From contig NZ_JAAAGB010000009.1 in the NCBI RefSeq assembly GCF_010586825.1, positions 62,001 to 126,000 on the forward strand: a stretch of DNA of 64,000 bases. Reading direction: 5' to 3'. Position numbers and translations under genes: made by a program. The notes beneath the pieces were generated by a model that saw only the letters and a program-made list of their open reading frames with translations, was not told the origin of the DNA and made no database searches. Within the stretch, counting starts at the first letter, position 1, and every line of letters begins with the position of its first letter. Of this stretch, positions 8,410-16,424 are shown in pieces. The DNA is from Draconibacterium mangrovi. Its GTDB lineage: Bacteria; Bacteroidota; Bacteroidia; Bacteroidales; Prolixibacteraceae.

Positions 8410-9357
8410 TTATTTATTGTTTTTGACGATCTCATTAAACTTCCGGTTATAATTATCGGATTCCAGAAATACGTAACACCTTTCACCCTTTATAACCTCA
8501 CCTTTAAATTGTTGATAAAATGAATTTTTCGGGTCTGATTTTGATTTTCGTTTAGTCCCATTAATATCAAATAGATTGGTTATGGAATCTGAGACCAATT
8601 TCCTTTCACCATCTTTTACGTTTGGAATCCATCCCTTTTTACTTAACTCTAAAAATAGTTCACACAGCTCTTGCTGAGAACCTAACCATTCTATGGATTT
8701 ATTCTTATTATTAACTAGAGTAATTTTACTTGAAGTTCCTAACAAAGTCTCAATATCTGGATTTAAAACCATTAAACGAGCTTCTATAAATTCGATAAGC
8801 ATTTCTGTTATAATATCTGCAATTTTTTTTGTTAGCTGAATTCCCCAGAAAACACTTAATTGTATTGAATCGTCAGACAATATACTTTTGTAAAGTTTTA
8901 ATAAATTTTTTAATATAATTGATTCATCCTTCACACCATAAAAGAAGTGAAGCTTCTTTGTATTTTTTAAATATTTCTCGTACCAAAAGATTAATTCATG
9001 AAAACAGTCTTGCACATATTCATATATCAACCACTCATCACCTTCACGTATCTCAGGCTTGGCAAATCTTTCCTTTACTTTCTCTATGACTGAGTTTTTT
9101 ATAATCCCATCAGAAGATATCTCATTGTACAAGTCAAACAGTTCTCTTGTATAAATTGACATGCCAATGGATTGCGATTGAGGCTCTACGTGATAAGGAA
9201 ATGTACGAAATATCTCATTAAATCTTAGCGTAATATTCTCTTTGGAGAAGTCATGAATAGAATTTTTCCTTATTAACCATACCTTCTTTTCGTAGCTAGT
9301 TAATTCCTTATTGATTCGGTCTAAATCATCTGAAAAATGGTCGTATTCTGTAATCAT
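8410..9357 (-). CDS. Hypothetical protein with possible winged-helix C-terminus
   Basis: This 315-aa, Lys/Glu-rich, mostly helical soluble protein has no signal peptide or membrane segment. The C-terminal third reads like a winged-helix module (QELCELFLELSKKGWIPN, then SITNLFDINGTKRK), somewhat reminiscent of the C-terminus of RteC-type regulators of Bacteroides conjugative elements. That likeness is by pattern only. It is noticeably more AT-rich than the tra genes around it and lies, with the next gene, between the TraD-like gene and traE, where CTnDOT has none. It is probably cargo inserted into the transfer operon, or an element-specific regulator. Function unknown. Confidence 0.65.
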   Translation of the reverse strand: MITEYDHFSDDLDRINKELTSYEKKVWLIRKNSIHDFSKENITLRFNEIFRTFPYHVEPQSQSIGMSIYTRELFDLYNEISSDGIIKNSVIEKVKERFAKPEIREGDEWLIYEYVQDCFHELIFWYEKYLKNTKKLHFFYGVKDESIILKNLLKLYKSILSDDSIQLSVFWGIQLTKKIADIITEMLIEFIEARLMVLNPDIETLLGTSSKITLVNNKNKSIEWLGSQQELCELFLELSKKGWIPNVKDGERKLVSDSITNLFDINGTKRKSKSDPKNSFYQQFKGEVIKGERCYVFLESDNYNRKFNEIVKNNK

Positions 9358-9406
9358 TTTTTTATTTCAAAATAAATATAAATGTTTCAGTGGTGCAATT
9401 ACGGCC

Positions 9407-9421
9407 GACTTACGGTAAGTC
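9407..9421. promoter_or_regulatory. Short inverted repeat between two orphan genes
   Basis: A perfect 7-bp inverted repeat with a 1-nt centre (9407-9413 with 9415-9421) lies about 50 bp upstream of the 9357 start codon and about 70 bp downstream of the 9493 gene end. It could be an operator for the downstream gene. There is no T-run, so a terminator is less likely. Confidence 0.3.
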
Positions 9422-9492
9422 AAACTATAACTGCGGAAAGTTTTATTTAACCTTTAAAATTTATTCCGACGGGACTTTTTCTGGGATAAAAG

Positions 9493-10173
9493 TTAGTTAA
9501 TTGCATAGGAGTTATTTATTGCCTCCGTCGGTGTTCTTCCAATCTCCCAAGGATAAACAGATAGAAAACCATACTCAACACTAACTGAGTTTCTCTTTTT
9601 TTTGGTATCAGAAAGGTTTGACACAAACATTACATCATATCTTGTTTTAAAGGTTTTATCAATACTATAAACAATACACGGATCTACAATTGCTGGCGAA
9701 CGATCTTGCCCATGAATATGACCAAATTGCCATTTATTTAGCTCTACCTCTGTTCTTTGAACGCGAGGCAATGGTTTTATTCCTTTTACCTGAAGGCTCT
9801 TTTTTTGAAATAATGATTCAATTTTAGAATCAAAATCAACAACTTGGGTAAGGGACATTTCAATTAAGGTCAGAATATTCTCCTTATATGCTTTCTTTTT
9901 TGATTTGATACCAGTATTAACCCTTTTGACCATCATCATATAAAAAACGAATTCGTCAAATAAATAGTTAATTGTTCTTTCTGTAACAACTTCCCAGTTA
10001 TATAAATCATCTGACCGAAGAAAATCCACACCGAGCGGTTCTGTGAAGGCTACTTGGTGCTTCTTTCGTTGATACCTATATATTGGCTCACCATTAGACC
10101 ATAGGTCTATCTCGAACATTTTAAAAACGTATCTATTAGCCAAGAATTTATTGAGTTCAACTTTATATTCCAT
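9493..10173 (-). CDS. Hypothetical protein, AT-rich cargo gene
   Basis: This 226-aa soluble protein has no recognised domain. It is rich in aromatic and basic residues (for example YLFDEFVFYMMMVKR) and has a conspicuous WQFGHIHGQDRSPAIVDP segment and an SVEYGFLSVYPWEIGR segment near the C-terminus. His, Asp and Arg cluster there, but no known catalytic motif is evident. It has no signal peptide. Base composition is AT-rich like the adjacent 8410-9357 gene. The two share orientation and are 135 bp apart, so they may have been acquired together inside the tra operon. Confidence 0.65.
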   Translation of the reverse strand: MEYKVELNKFLANRYVFKMFEIDLWSNGEPIYRYQRKKHQVAFTEPLGVDFLRSDDLYNWEVVTERTINYLFDEFVFYMMMVKRVNTGIKSKKKAYKENILTLIEMSLTQVVDFDSKIESLFQKKSLQVKGIKPLPRVQRTEVELNKWQFGHIHGQDRSPAIVDPCIVYSIDKTFKTRYDVMFVSNLSDTKKKRNSVSVEYGFLSVYPWEIGRTPTEAINNSYAIN

Positions 10174-10315
10174 ATTGCCAATTATTATATAATTACTTAA
10201 GCATAAAATTGCACTATTTAAAGCAATGATACATTACAAACCTTTTGGTACTTTTCAACATTTGGCAAATATGTTACCTGGTTTGTTCTTAGAAACGAAT
10301 AATCCGAAATTTCTT

Positions 10316-10858
10316 TTAACGAACAAACTCACCAATATCAAATCCATCTAAGCCATAGTCGGACACAGGGTCATCATTATGCCCCAACTTCCCCAAATGC
10401 AAATCAATTAAACTGGAAATACGTTTTTGATAGCTTTCGGAAGTTGCGGCCAGTTGCTCTACCCAATCGGTATTTTCATTTTCGTAAAGTAACTTCCCGG
10501 TTTGGATTGGTTTTTCCGATTGCTCATTTTCGACCTCGGTAACTACCTCCATCATTTCTTCAAAAGTTAGATCAACCAAAGAACCGTTGGCAATGCCAAG
10601 TTCTTCCAATTCTTCATCGAGCTCAACGTCCTCATAATCCAGAGCGACTTCAATATCCAGCTTTCCTGTGGAATTTGAATGGGATTGAATCTTTCTGTCC
10701 GTATTCAAAACGAAGGTGCTTTTCCCTATAATTCCACTTTCATCTGATAAATTGCTTTTTCTTTCTTCATTGGCAACAGGAGACGAAGAACGCTTCCAAT
10801 CCTTAAAGAAAATACTTAGAAGAATGATTATCCCGACTATTACAACAAATTCAATCAT
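10316..10858 (-). CDS. TraD-like conjugal transfer protein
   Basis: This 180-aa protein has an N-terminal membrane anchor (IEFVVIVGIIILLSIFF, about residues 2-18), a long acidic low-complexity linker (about 60-120), and a C-terminal helical region containing SYQKRISSLIDLHLGKLG. It sits directly after the DUF3408 gene in the position of TraD in CTnDOT-type elements. It is 15 bp downstream of that gene and is likely co-transcribed from parA. The role in transfer is not defined, and the name is by synteny. Confidence 0.6.
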   Translation of the reverse strand: MIEFVVIVGIIILLSIFFKDWKRSSSPVANEERKSNLSDESGIIGKSTFVLNTDRKIQSHSNSTGKLDIEVALDYEDVELDEELEELGIANGSLVDLTFEEMMEVVTEVENEQSEKPIQTGKLLYENENTDWVEQLAATSESYQKRISSLIDLHLGKLGHNDDPVSDYGLDGFDIGEFVR

Positions 10859-10873
10859 AACTTCTGCTTTGGG

Positions 10874-11239
10874 TTAAAAAATACCTTCATTGTTTTCGTT
10901 GTATCGTTTGACTATTTCTTCCTGAAATTCGTCAAAATGATGTGTCAGTACATTATCGATATAATTATAAATTGAAATCTCATCCTTACCGATTACTCGG
11001 ATAATTTGCTGAATTCGTTTATGATATTCCTGCCGGATGGGAACATTCTTTCCAAAGCGTGCCTTCGTTTTGGAATCTGAAAGGAAAAGCTCATCATAAG
11101 CCTGATTTGTCTGTTTCTTTTTTGCAACAGTTGTTGGCTTTTTCTCCTTCGCCTTTCCTGCCTCCGGTTTTTCATTATGAATAGTGGAGATGATAAATTC
11201 TTCATCGATCTCGTCGGGATTATATTTTTTTCGTGCCAT
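10874..11239 (-). CDS. DUF3408 conjugal transfer protein (TraB/TraC-like)
   Basis: This 121-aa protein has a charged, disordered N-terminus and a C-terminal ribbon-helix-helix-like DUF3408 domain (about residues 65-115: QEYHKRIQQIIRVIGKDEIS, then YIDNVLTHHF). DUF3408 proteins follow the ParA homologue in Bacteroidota conjugative elements, where they are called TraB or TraC. They are small putative DNA-binding partners. It lies 5 bp after parA and 15 bp before the TraD-like gene. In a ParA system without ParB this is the natural candidate for the DNA-binding partner. Confidence 0.85.
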   Translation of the reverse strand: MARKKYNPDEIDEEFIISTIHNEKPEAGKAKEKKPTTVAKKKQTNQAYDELFLSDSKTKARFGKNVPIRQEYHKRIQQIIRVIGKDEISIYNYIDNVLTHHFDEFQEEIVKRYNENNEGIF

Positions 11240-11244
11240 GTCTA

Positions 11245-12006
11245 TTATTGTTTAATGGTTTTTAGGATTTCATCAGCCAGTGGAATCAGGTTACTTCCTT
11301 TTAAAAGGCTATTGTGAGCCGGAAAAAGTGTTGAGCGAAATACAGGCTTATGGACGGAAGTCAACTCCCTGCGAAATCGTTTTGAATCGGGCACAAATGT
11401 TTTCAGAATATTTAAGCCTAACTCGCCGATTACATTTTCATAAACATCGTAGAGTTCGTTTTTCTCCCTCCCATCAACCATATTCCAGATCAGGAATAAA
11501 CCTTTGATATCGCTCTTCCCAACGCTAATCAGATTTTCATTCAACATAGTGGCAAATTTCAGTGTGCTTTCCATTACCACACGGTCGGCACTTACCGGCG
11601 AAAAGATATAATCCATTCCACCCAGTGTTTTTACCACTCCTCTGCTATTTAAAGTTCCCGGGAGATCGAAAAATATTATATCGGGCTGAACCGTAGCACC
11701 GTCGATCAGATTTTGTGCGACATCAATCGCATCTTCAGGCATACTTTTTTCAACCTGGTAAGCCTTTCGTTTCAGCGAGGTAAATTGTTTGTAGGCCAAT
11801 TGTTTGTAATAGTTATCCTTCATCACCTGTTCCATATCGCGCTGCCGCATTTCAGCAATACTGTGCTGCGGATAATCACAATCCACCACCGCAATTTCCA
11901 GGCCTTTTACATAGTGCAGATAACTCGACATTAAAACAGTAAACGCTGTTTTCCCGACACCTCCTTTTTGTGTGCTGAATGCAATAAATAATGTTTCTTT
12001 TTCCAT
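11245..12006 (-). CDS. traA: ParA-family ATPase TraA
   Basis: This 253-aa P-loop ATPase of the ParA/MinD class has a deviant Walker A motif KGGVGKT at residues 14-20, switch/Walker B regions around DIIFFDLPG, and a DCDYPQHS motif near residue 43. It is the first gene of the minus-strand transfer run and is called TraA in Bacteroides elements. It probably helps position or maintain the excised element, or assists the relaxosome. It has no ParB neighbour; a DUF3408 protein follows instead. A parS-like palindrome lies 125 bp upstream. Confidence 0.92.
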   Translation of the reverse strand: MEKETLFIAFSTQKGGVGKTAFTVLMSSYLHYVKGLEIAVVDCDYPQHSIAEMRQRDMEQVMKDNYYKQLAYKQFTSLKRKAYQVEKSMPEDAIDVAQNLIDGATVQPDIIFFDLPGTLNSRGVVKTLGGMDYIFSPVSADRVVMESTLKFATMLNENLISVGKSDIKGLFLIWNMVDGREKNELYDVYENVIGELGLNILKTFVPDSKRFRRELTSVHKPVFRSTLFPAHNSLLKGSNLIPLADEILKTIKQ

Positions 12007-12130
12007 GACTTTTGTTTTTTATAAGTAAATTATTTCTATAGTTATTCAATCAAATAGGATAATATCAGTATCATTAATTGATTAATGAGCTGTGTAAATG
12101 AGTTTGTGTTGCAATGTTCAATTAATGAAG

Positions 12131-12148
12131 TGTTGCAACGTTTCAACA
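12131..12148. promoter_or_regulatory. parS-like palindrome upstream of traA
   Basis: The 18-bp sequence TGTTGCAACGTTTCAACA is palindromic apart from one mismatched pair. A related partial copy, GTGTTGCAATGTTCAA, lies 24 bp away at 12106-12121. Being 125 bp upstream of a ParA-type gene and having the TGTT...AACA outline of partition sites, it is a candidate centromere or autoregulatory operator bound by the DUF3408 partner. This is inference. Confidence 0.4.
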
Positions 12149-12523
12149 TTGAAATATTGGACCCCTTAAGCTCTTCATTGTTGCATTATTTAACTATTCA
12201 GTTCTTTGCCAAAATCACTTTTTAAATATTTCGTTTGCAACTTGTTTCTTTCCTATTTTATTTATTCCGACTAACATAACTTTGCTTACACCAACCATTA
12301 AATAATCCATCATTTCACCGACCAAATGAACAAATAAAAAGCTACCAAAACCGCGCTTTTTACAGGACTGGAAGTACTTGTCCTTCTCTGGCAGCATTTG
12401 GCTTATTTGCGGATAATCAGAATTCAAAACACCCATTTTACCTTTGTTTCCAACAATTTTTAAGAGTAAAAACATGATTGGTAAAACGGCTTTGCCCAAT
12501 AACTTTTATGGTAACGCTACAAG

Positions 12524-12604
12524 GTGTGCACTGGCACACGGCAAGTTGTGTTTTGAGTAACTCAAAACGTTCCGAGCAACTCGGAACCACTTGCCCCGTT
12601 GGGG
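12524..12604. other. Candidate oriT: cluster of inverted repeats before mobA
   Basis: Four hairpins are packed into 81 bp: 12524-12529/12534-12539; 12550-12558/12560-12568; 12569-12576/12580-12587; and 12594-12597/12601-12604. The second and third are enclosed by an outer 7-bp stem (12540-12546 with 12589-12595), which makes a three-way-junction fold. The cluster ends 73 bp before the relaxosome gene mobA. Nested inverted repeats next to relaxase genes are the classical form of an origin of transfer. The nick position cannot be assigned by reading. Confidence 0.6.
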
Positions 12605-12677
12605 AAAATCATCACTCCGAAGTCGTATGATTTTTTATAAGAATTCCGGTAATGATTAATGCTTTAAATACAATAAA

Positions 12678-13109
12678 ATGGGTACAGAAAAAAGAAGAAA
12701 TAAACACAAAGGGGGACGTAAACCGAAAAAAGATCCGTGTATACATCGCTATGCTATTAGCTTAAATGATGTTGACAATGCACGATTTCTTGCTCTTTTC
12801 GAGGCATCGGGAATGGAAGTTAAAGCACATTTTATTACTGCCTGCATTTTTGATAAGCCCGTTAAAGTGGTAAAAATCGATAAGGGATCGATGGATTATT
12901 ATATGCGCCTGACCTCATTTTATTCTCAATTCAGGGCGATTGGCGTGAATTACAATCAGGTTACCAAAGCAATAAAAAACAACTTTTCGGAGAAAAAGGC
13001 ACTGGCTTTTCTTACCCAACTACAGAAAGCAACATTTCAACTGATTGCGATAAACCAGAAAATATTGGATTTAACCAAAGAATTTGAAAAAAGATGGTTG
13101 CAAAAATAA
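12678..13109 (+). CDS. mobA: Relaxosome accessory protein MobA (MobC/BmgB-like)
   Basis: This 143-aa basic protein has a KGGRKPKKDP N-terminal patch and a central ribbon-helix-helix-like region (about 25-60: ISLNDVDNARFLALFEASGM). Such small proteins bind oriT and recruit the relaxase; in CTnDOT nomenclature this is MobA. It is the first gene of the rightward mob operon, directly after the oriT candidate. Its 3' end overlaps the relaxase gene by 16 bp, which implies coupled translation. Confidence 0.85.
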   Translation: MGTEKRRNKHKGGRKPKKDPCIHRYAISLNDVDNARFLALFEASGMEVKAHFITACIFDKPVKVVKIDKGSMDYYMRLTSFYSQFRAIGVNYNQVTKAIKNNFSEKKALAFLTQLQKATFQLIAINQKILDLTKEFEKRWLQK

Positions 13110-14317
13110 GCTTAGGAAGTTCGATTTATAGTGCATTGGCGTACAATCAGGGTAAGCTAAAAAAGGATGCTGCTTCTGTTTTACTGGTCAACAAAATGAT
13201 TGAACCTCTCGATGGAAAGTATTCCATTGGATTATGCACGAGTTCTTTTGAACCGTATTTGAGTGCCAATAAACGAACCGAAAATCCGGTTATTCATATT
13301 TCGTTAAATCCTGATCCAAAGGATAAGCTAAACGACGAACAATTCTCTCAGTTGGCTGAACAATACATGGAAAAACTGGGCTATGGAAATCAACCCTACA
13401 TCGTTTACAAGCATGAAGACATTGACCGCCATCATTTGCATATTGTTTCAGTAAAAATTGACGAGACAGGGAAAATGATTCGGGACAATTTTCAACACCG
13501 GCTATCCATGCGTATTTGTCGGGAACTGGAGCAGAATTTTGAATTAACACCTGCCAATGAAAAACAAAAGAAAGGAATTTACAGCTTAAAGCCGGTTGAA
13601 TTCGAAAAGGGAAATCTAAAACAGCAAATTGCCAATGTGATTCGTCCTGTATCGAGGACTTGGAACTTTCAATCGTTTAATGAATACAAGGCCTTGCTCT
13701 CATACTATAATGTTCATGCTACTGAAGTGAAAGGAGAAAAGAACGGGAAACCTTTTCATGGGATTGTTTATGCGGCATTAGACAATAAAGGTGAAGTATT
13801 CGGGAATCCAATCAAGTCATCAAAAATTGGAAAATCTACGGGCCATGAAGCTTTACTTATTCAAATTGAAAAGTCAAAAGAACAGATCAGAAATAAAAAG
13901 CTAAAAGAGCAGCCTAAGGAAGTAATTTCCAAGGTATTTCATAAGTGTGAGAATAGAAAAGACTTCGAGGACCAATTACTTAAACATGGTATTTCTGTGC
14001 TCTTTCGGGAGAATGATTCCGGGCGCATTTACGGAGCAACCTTTATCGATCACAAGCAAAAGTTTGTGTTTAACGGGTCACGTCTGGGTAAAGAATTTTC
14101 TGCCAATGTTTTTAATGTACGATTTGGCGTAGAAAACAATACGGATGAACAATTCAAGTCTCCAGACCAGGATCATTCAGAATTTCCAGATAACAAAGAT
14201 TCAAGCATTGAGAATCTGACCGGATTGTTCGGTATTGAGACTCTTGGCGAGGATTACCAGGAGGAAGCTTTCATTAGAAGAATGAAACGAAAGAAAAGAA
14301 AAAAACGAAAAAGCTAA
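13094..14317 (+). CDS. mobB: Relaxase MobB (PF03432-type mobilization nuclease)
   Basis: This 407-aa relaxase nicks oriT and leads the DNA strand into the recipient. The metal-binding motif HEDIDRHHLH is at residues 107-116, with His107, His114 and His116 as the likely triad. It is preceded by YIVYKH, where catalytic tyrosines may lie further upstream as in MOBP/MOBV proteins. The C-terminus ends in a very basic tail (RRMKRKKRKKRK) that probably contacts DNA. It overlaps mobA by 16 bp, and mobC follows 3 bp later. Confidence 0.92.
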   Translation: MVAKISLGSSIYSALAYNQGKLKKDAASVLLVNKMIEPLDGKYSIGLCTSSFEPYLSANKRTENPVIHISLNPDPKDKLNDEQFSQLAEQYMEKLGYGNQPYIVYKHEDIDRHHLHIVSVKIDETGKMIRDNFQHRLSMRICRELEQNFELTPANEKQKKGIYSLKPVEFEKGNLKQQIANVIRPVSRTWNFQSFNEYKALLSYYNVHATEVKGEKNGKPFHGIVYAALDNKGEVFGNPIKSSKIGKSTGHEALLIQIEKSKEQIRNKKLKEQPKEVISKVFHKCENRKDFEDQLLKHGISVLFRENDSGRIYGATFIDHKQKFVFNGSRLGKEFSANVFNVRFGVENNTDEQFKSPDQDHSEFPDNKDSSIENLTGLFGIETLGEDYQEEAFIRRMKRKKRKKRKS

Positions 14318-14320
14318 GCT

Positions 14321-16324
14321 ATGCAAAACGAAGACGATGTAAGAGCCCTTGCCAAAATAATTGAGCTAATCAGGGCAGTGAGTATCCTGATTTTAATATT
14401 TCATATTTACTGGTTTTGTTACGAGATCCTTGTTGAGTTTCATGCAACAATTGGCATCATCGATAAAATTCTGCTGAATTTTCAGAAATATACCGGAATC
14501 TTTTCAATCCCAATCTGGTCGAAGCTGGCAAGTTTTGTTTTGCTGGCGATCTCCTGCCTGGGAATACGAGGTGTAAAAACGGAGAAGGTGACCAGGACCA
14601 AGATTCTGATATTTCTCGTTTTCGGATTAGGTTTCTATTTCTTGAATGGTTTTATACTGAAACTTCAAAACTCGTTAATAACAAAAAGTATTCTTTACAT
14701 CTTATCGTTGTCAATTGGATATATCCTGCTTTTGAAATCGGGATTATGGATGAGTCGCTTATTAAAAAATAACCTGATGCAGGATGTTTTTAACGACGAA
14801 AACGAATCATTTATGCAGGAAATGCAATTAATGGAGAATGAATACTCTGTAAACCTTCCCACGCGGTTTAAACATAAGGGAACAGATTACGATGGATGGA
14901 TTAATGTGGTGAATCCTTTTCGGGCAAGTATTGTTTTGGGTACTCCTGGTAGTGGGAAATCTTATGCCATTGTAAATAATTATATCCAGCAGCAGATTCA
15001 GAAGGGTTTCAGCATGTACATTTATGATTTTAAGTTCGACGACCTGAGCGTAATTGCTTACAATACGCTATTGAAAAACATTAACAGATACGAAATACCA
15101 CCGAAATTTTATGTAATAAATTTTGATAATCCGGAATGCAGTCACCGCTGTAATCCTATTGCCCCGGAATTTATGACTGATATTGCGGATGCTTATGAAT
15201 CGGCTTATACCATAATGCTGAACCTGAACAAAACCTGGATTCAGAAACAGGGTGACTTCTTTGTTGAATCGCCTATTATCCTTTTAGCTGCCATTATCTG
15301 GTATTTGAAGATTTATAAAAATGGAAAGTATTGCACTTTCCCCCATGCAGTGGAATTTTTGAATAAAAAGTATGCCGACATTTTTACTATTCTAACTTCT
15401 TATCCTGAATTGGAAAATTACCTATCTCCTTTTATGGATGCCTGGGAAGGTGGTGCGCAAGACCAGTTACAGGGGCAGATTGCCAGTGCCAAAATCCCAT
15501 TATCACGAATGATTTCTCCTCAACTTTATTGGGTAATGTCTGGTAACGATTTTACTCTGGACATCAATAATCCCAGTGAACCGAAGATCCTTTGTGTTGG
15601 TAATAATCCCGACCGTCAGAACATTTACTCTGCAGCATTGGGACTGTATAATTCTCGCATAGTAAAACTCATCAATAAAAAGGGACAGTTAAAAAGCTCA
15701 GTAATTATTGATGAGCTCCCGACTATATATTTCCGTGGACTGGATAACCTGATTGCGACAGCACGAAGCAATAAAGTTGCGGTTTGTTTGGGATTTCAGG
15801 ATTTTTCGCAGTTAAACCGGGATTATGGCGACAAAGAAGCAAAGGTTGTTATGAATACCGTTGGAAATATCTTTAGTGGTCAGGTGGTTGGTGAAACTGC
15901 CAAAACTTTATCGGAACGATTTGGGAAAGTATTGCAAAAGCGCCAGTCGATGACCATTAACCGACAGGATAAATCCACTTCTATTAACACTCAGATGGAC
16001 ACCTTAATTCCGGCATCGAAAATCAGCAACCTTACTCAAGGAACTTTTGTAGGTGCCGTTTCCGATAACTTTGGCGAACGTATAGAGCAAAAGATTTTCC
16101 ATGCAGAAATTGTCGTTGACAACGAAAAGGTGGCCAGAGAAACAAAAAATTATAAGCCTATCCCGGTTATCACAAACTTTACCGATAAAGACGGGAAAAA
16201 CCAGCTGCAACAGGAAATTAATTTCAATTATTCACGCATCAAAAGCGAAACTGCGCAGATTGTAGTGGATGAATTGGAAAGAATTAAAAACGATCCGGGA
16301 TTGGGGCATTTGATAAAAAATTAA
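14321..16324 (+). CDS. mobC: Type IV coupling protein MobC (TraG/VirD4 family)
   Basis: This 667-aa protein is an inner-membrane DNA-pumping ATPase that links the relaxosome to the secretion channel. Membrane helices lie at about residues 17-40, 65-82, 92-115 and 122-140. They are followed by the motor domain with Walker A GTPGSGKS at 207-214 and Walker B SSVIIDELPT. The mid-region QDQLQGQIASAKIPLSR and the FSGQVVGETAKTLSERFG segment are typical of Bacteroidota TraG/MobC coupling proteins. It is the last gene of the mob operon and converges with the helicase gene beginning at 16425. Confidence 0.93.
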   Translation: MQNEDDVRALAKIIELIRAVSILILIFHIYWFCYEILVEFHATIGIIDKILLNFQKYTGIFSIPIWSKLASFVLLAISCLGIRGVKTEKVTRTKILIFLVFGLGFYFLNGFILKLQNSLITKSILYILSLSIGYILLLKSGLWMSRLLKNNLMQDVFNDENESFMQEMQLMENEYSVNLPTRFKHKGTDYDGWINVVNPFRASIVLGTPGSGKSYAIVNNYIQQQIQKGFSMYIYDFKFDDLSVIAYNTLLKNINRYEIPPKFYVINFDNPECSHRCNPIAPEFMTDIADAYESAYTIMLNLNKTWIQKQGDFFVESPIILLAAIIWYLKIYKNGKYCTFPHAVEFLNKKYADIFTILTSYPELENYLSPFMDAWEGGAQDQLQGQIASAKIPLSRMISPQLYWVMSGNDFTLDINNPSEPKILCVGNNPDRQNIYSAALGLYNSRIVKLINKKGQLKSSVIIDELPTIYFRGLDNLIATARSNKVAVCLGFQDFSQLNRDYGDKEAKVVMNTVGNIFSGQVVGETAKTLSERFGKVLQKRQSMTINRQDKSTSINTQMDTLIPASKISNLTQGTFVGAVSDNFGERIEQKIFHAEIVVDNEKVARETKNYKPIPVITNFTDKDGKNQLQQEINFNYSRIKSETAQIVVDELERIKNDPGLGHLIKN

Positions 16325-16424
16325 ATATATCAAGGGCTATCCATTCAAGGTATGCGAATGTGGAGAATAATTTTTTTAAACAGTTTATGAGATAGTGCTA
16401 AGAATTATCCGGAACTTCCTTATA

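Larger units (their letters stand above)
12007..12677. other. Divergent control region between traA and mobA
   Basis: This 671-bp region separates the leftward traA-N run from the rightward mob genes. It holds repeated GTTGCAA-type motifs and a palindrome next to traA (12106-12148), AT-rich sequence with a doubtful 94-codon minus-strand frame (12215-12499), and the inverted-repeat cluster proposed as oriT (12524-12604). It must also contain the promoters for both directions. Confidence 0.6.

Noticed and set aside
12215-12499. Minus-strand open frame of 94 codons between traA and the oriT candidate
   Set aside because: The composition looks translated-noise-like, no domain or neighbour supports it, and it lies in a regulatory region. 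Not annotated as a gene.
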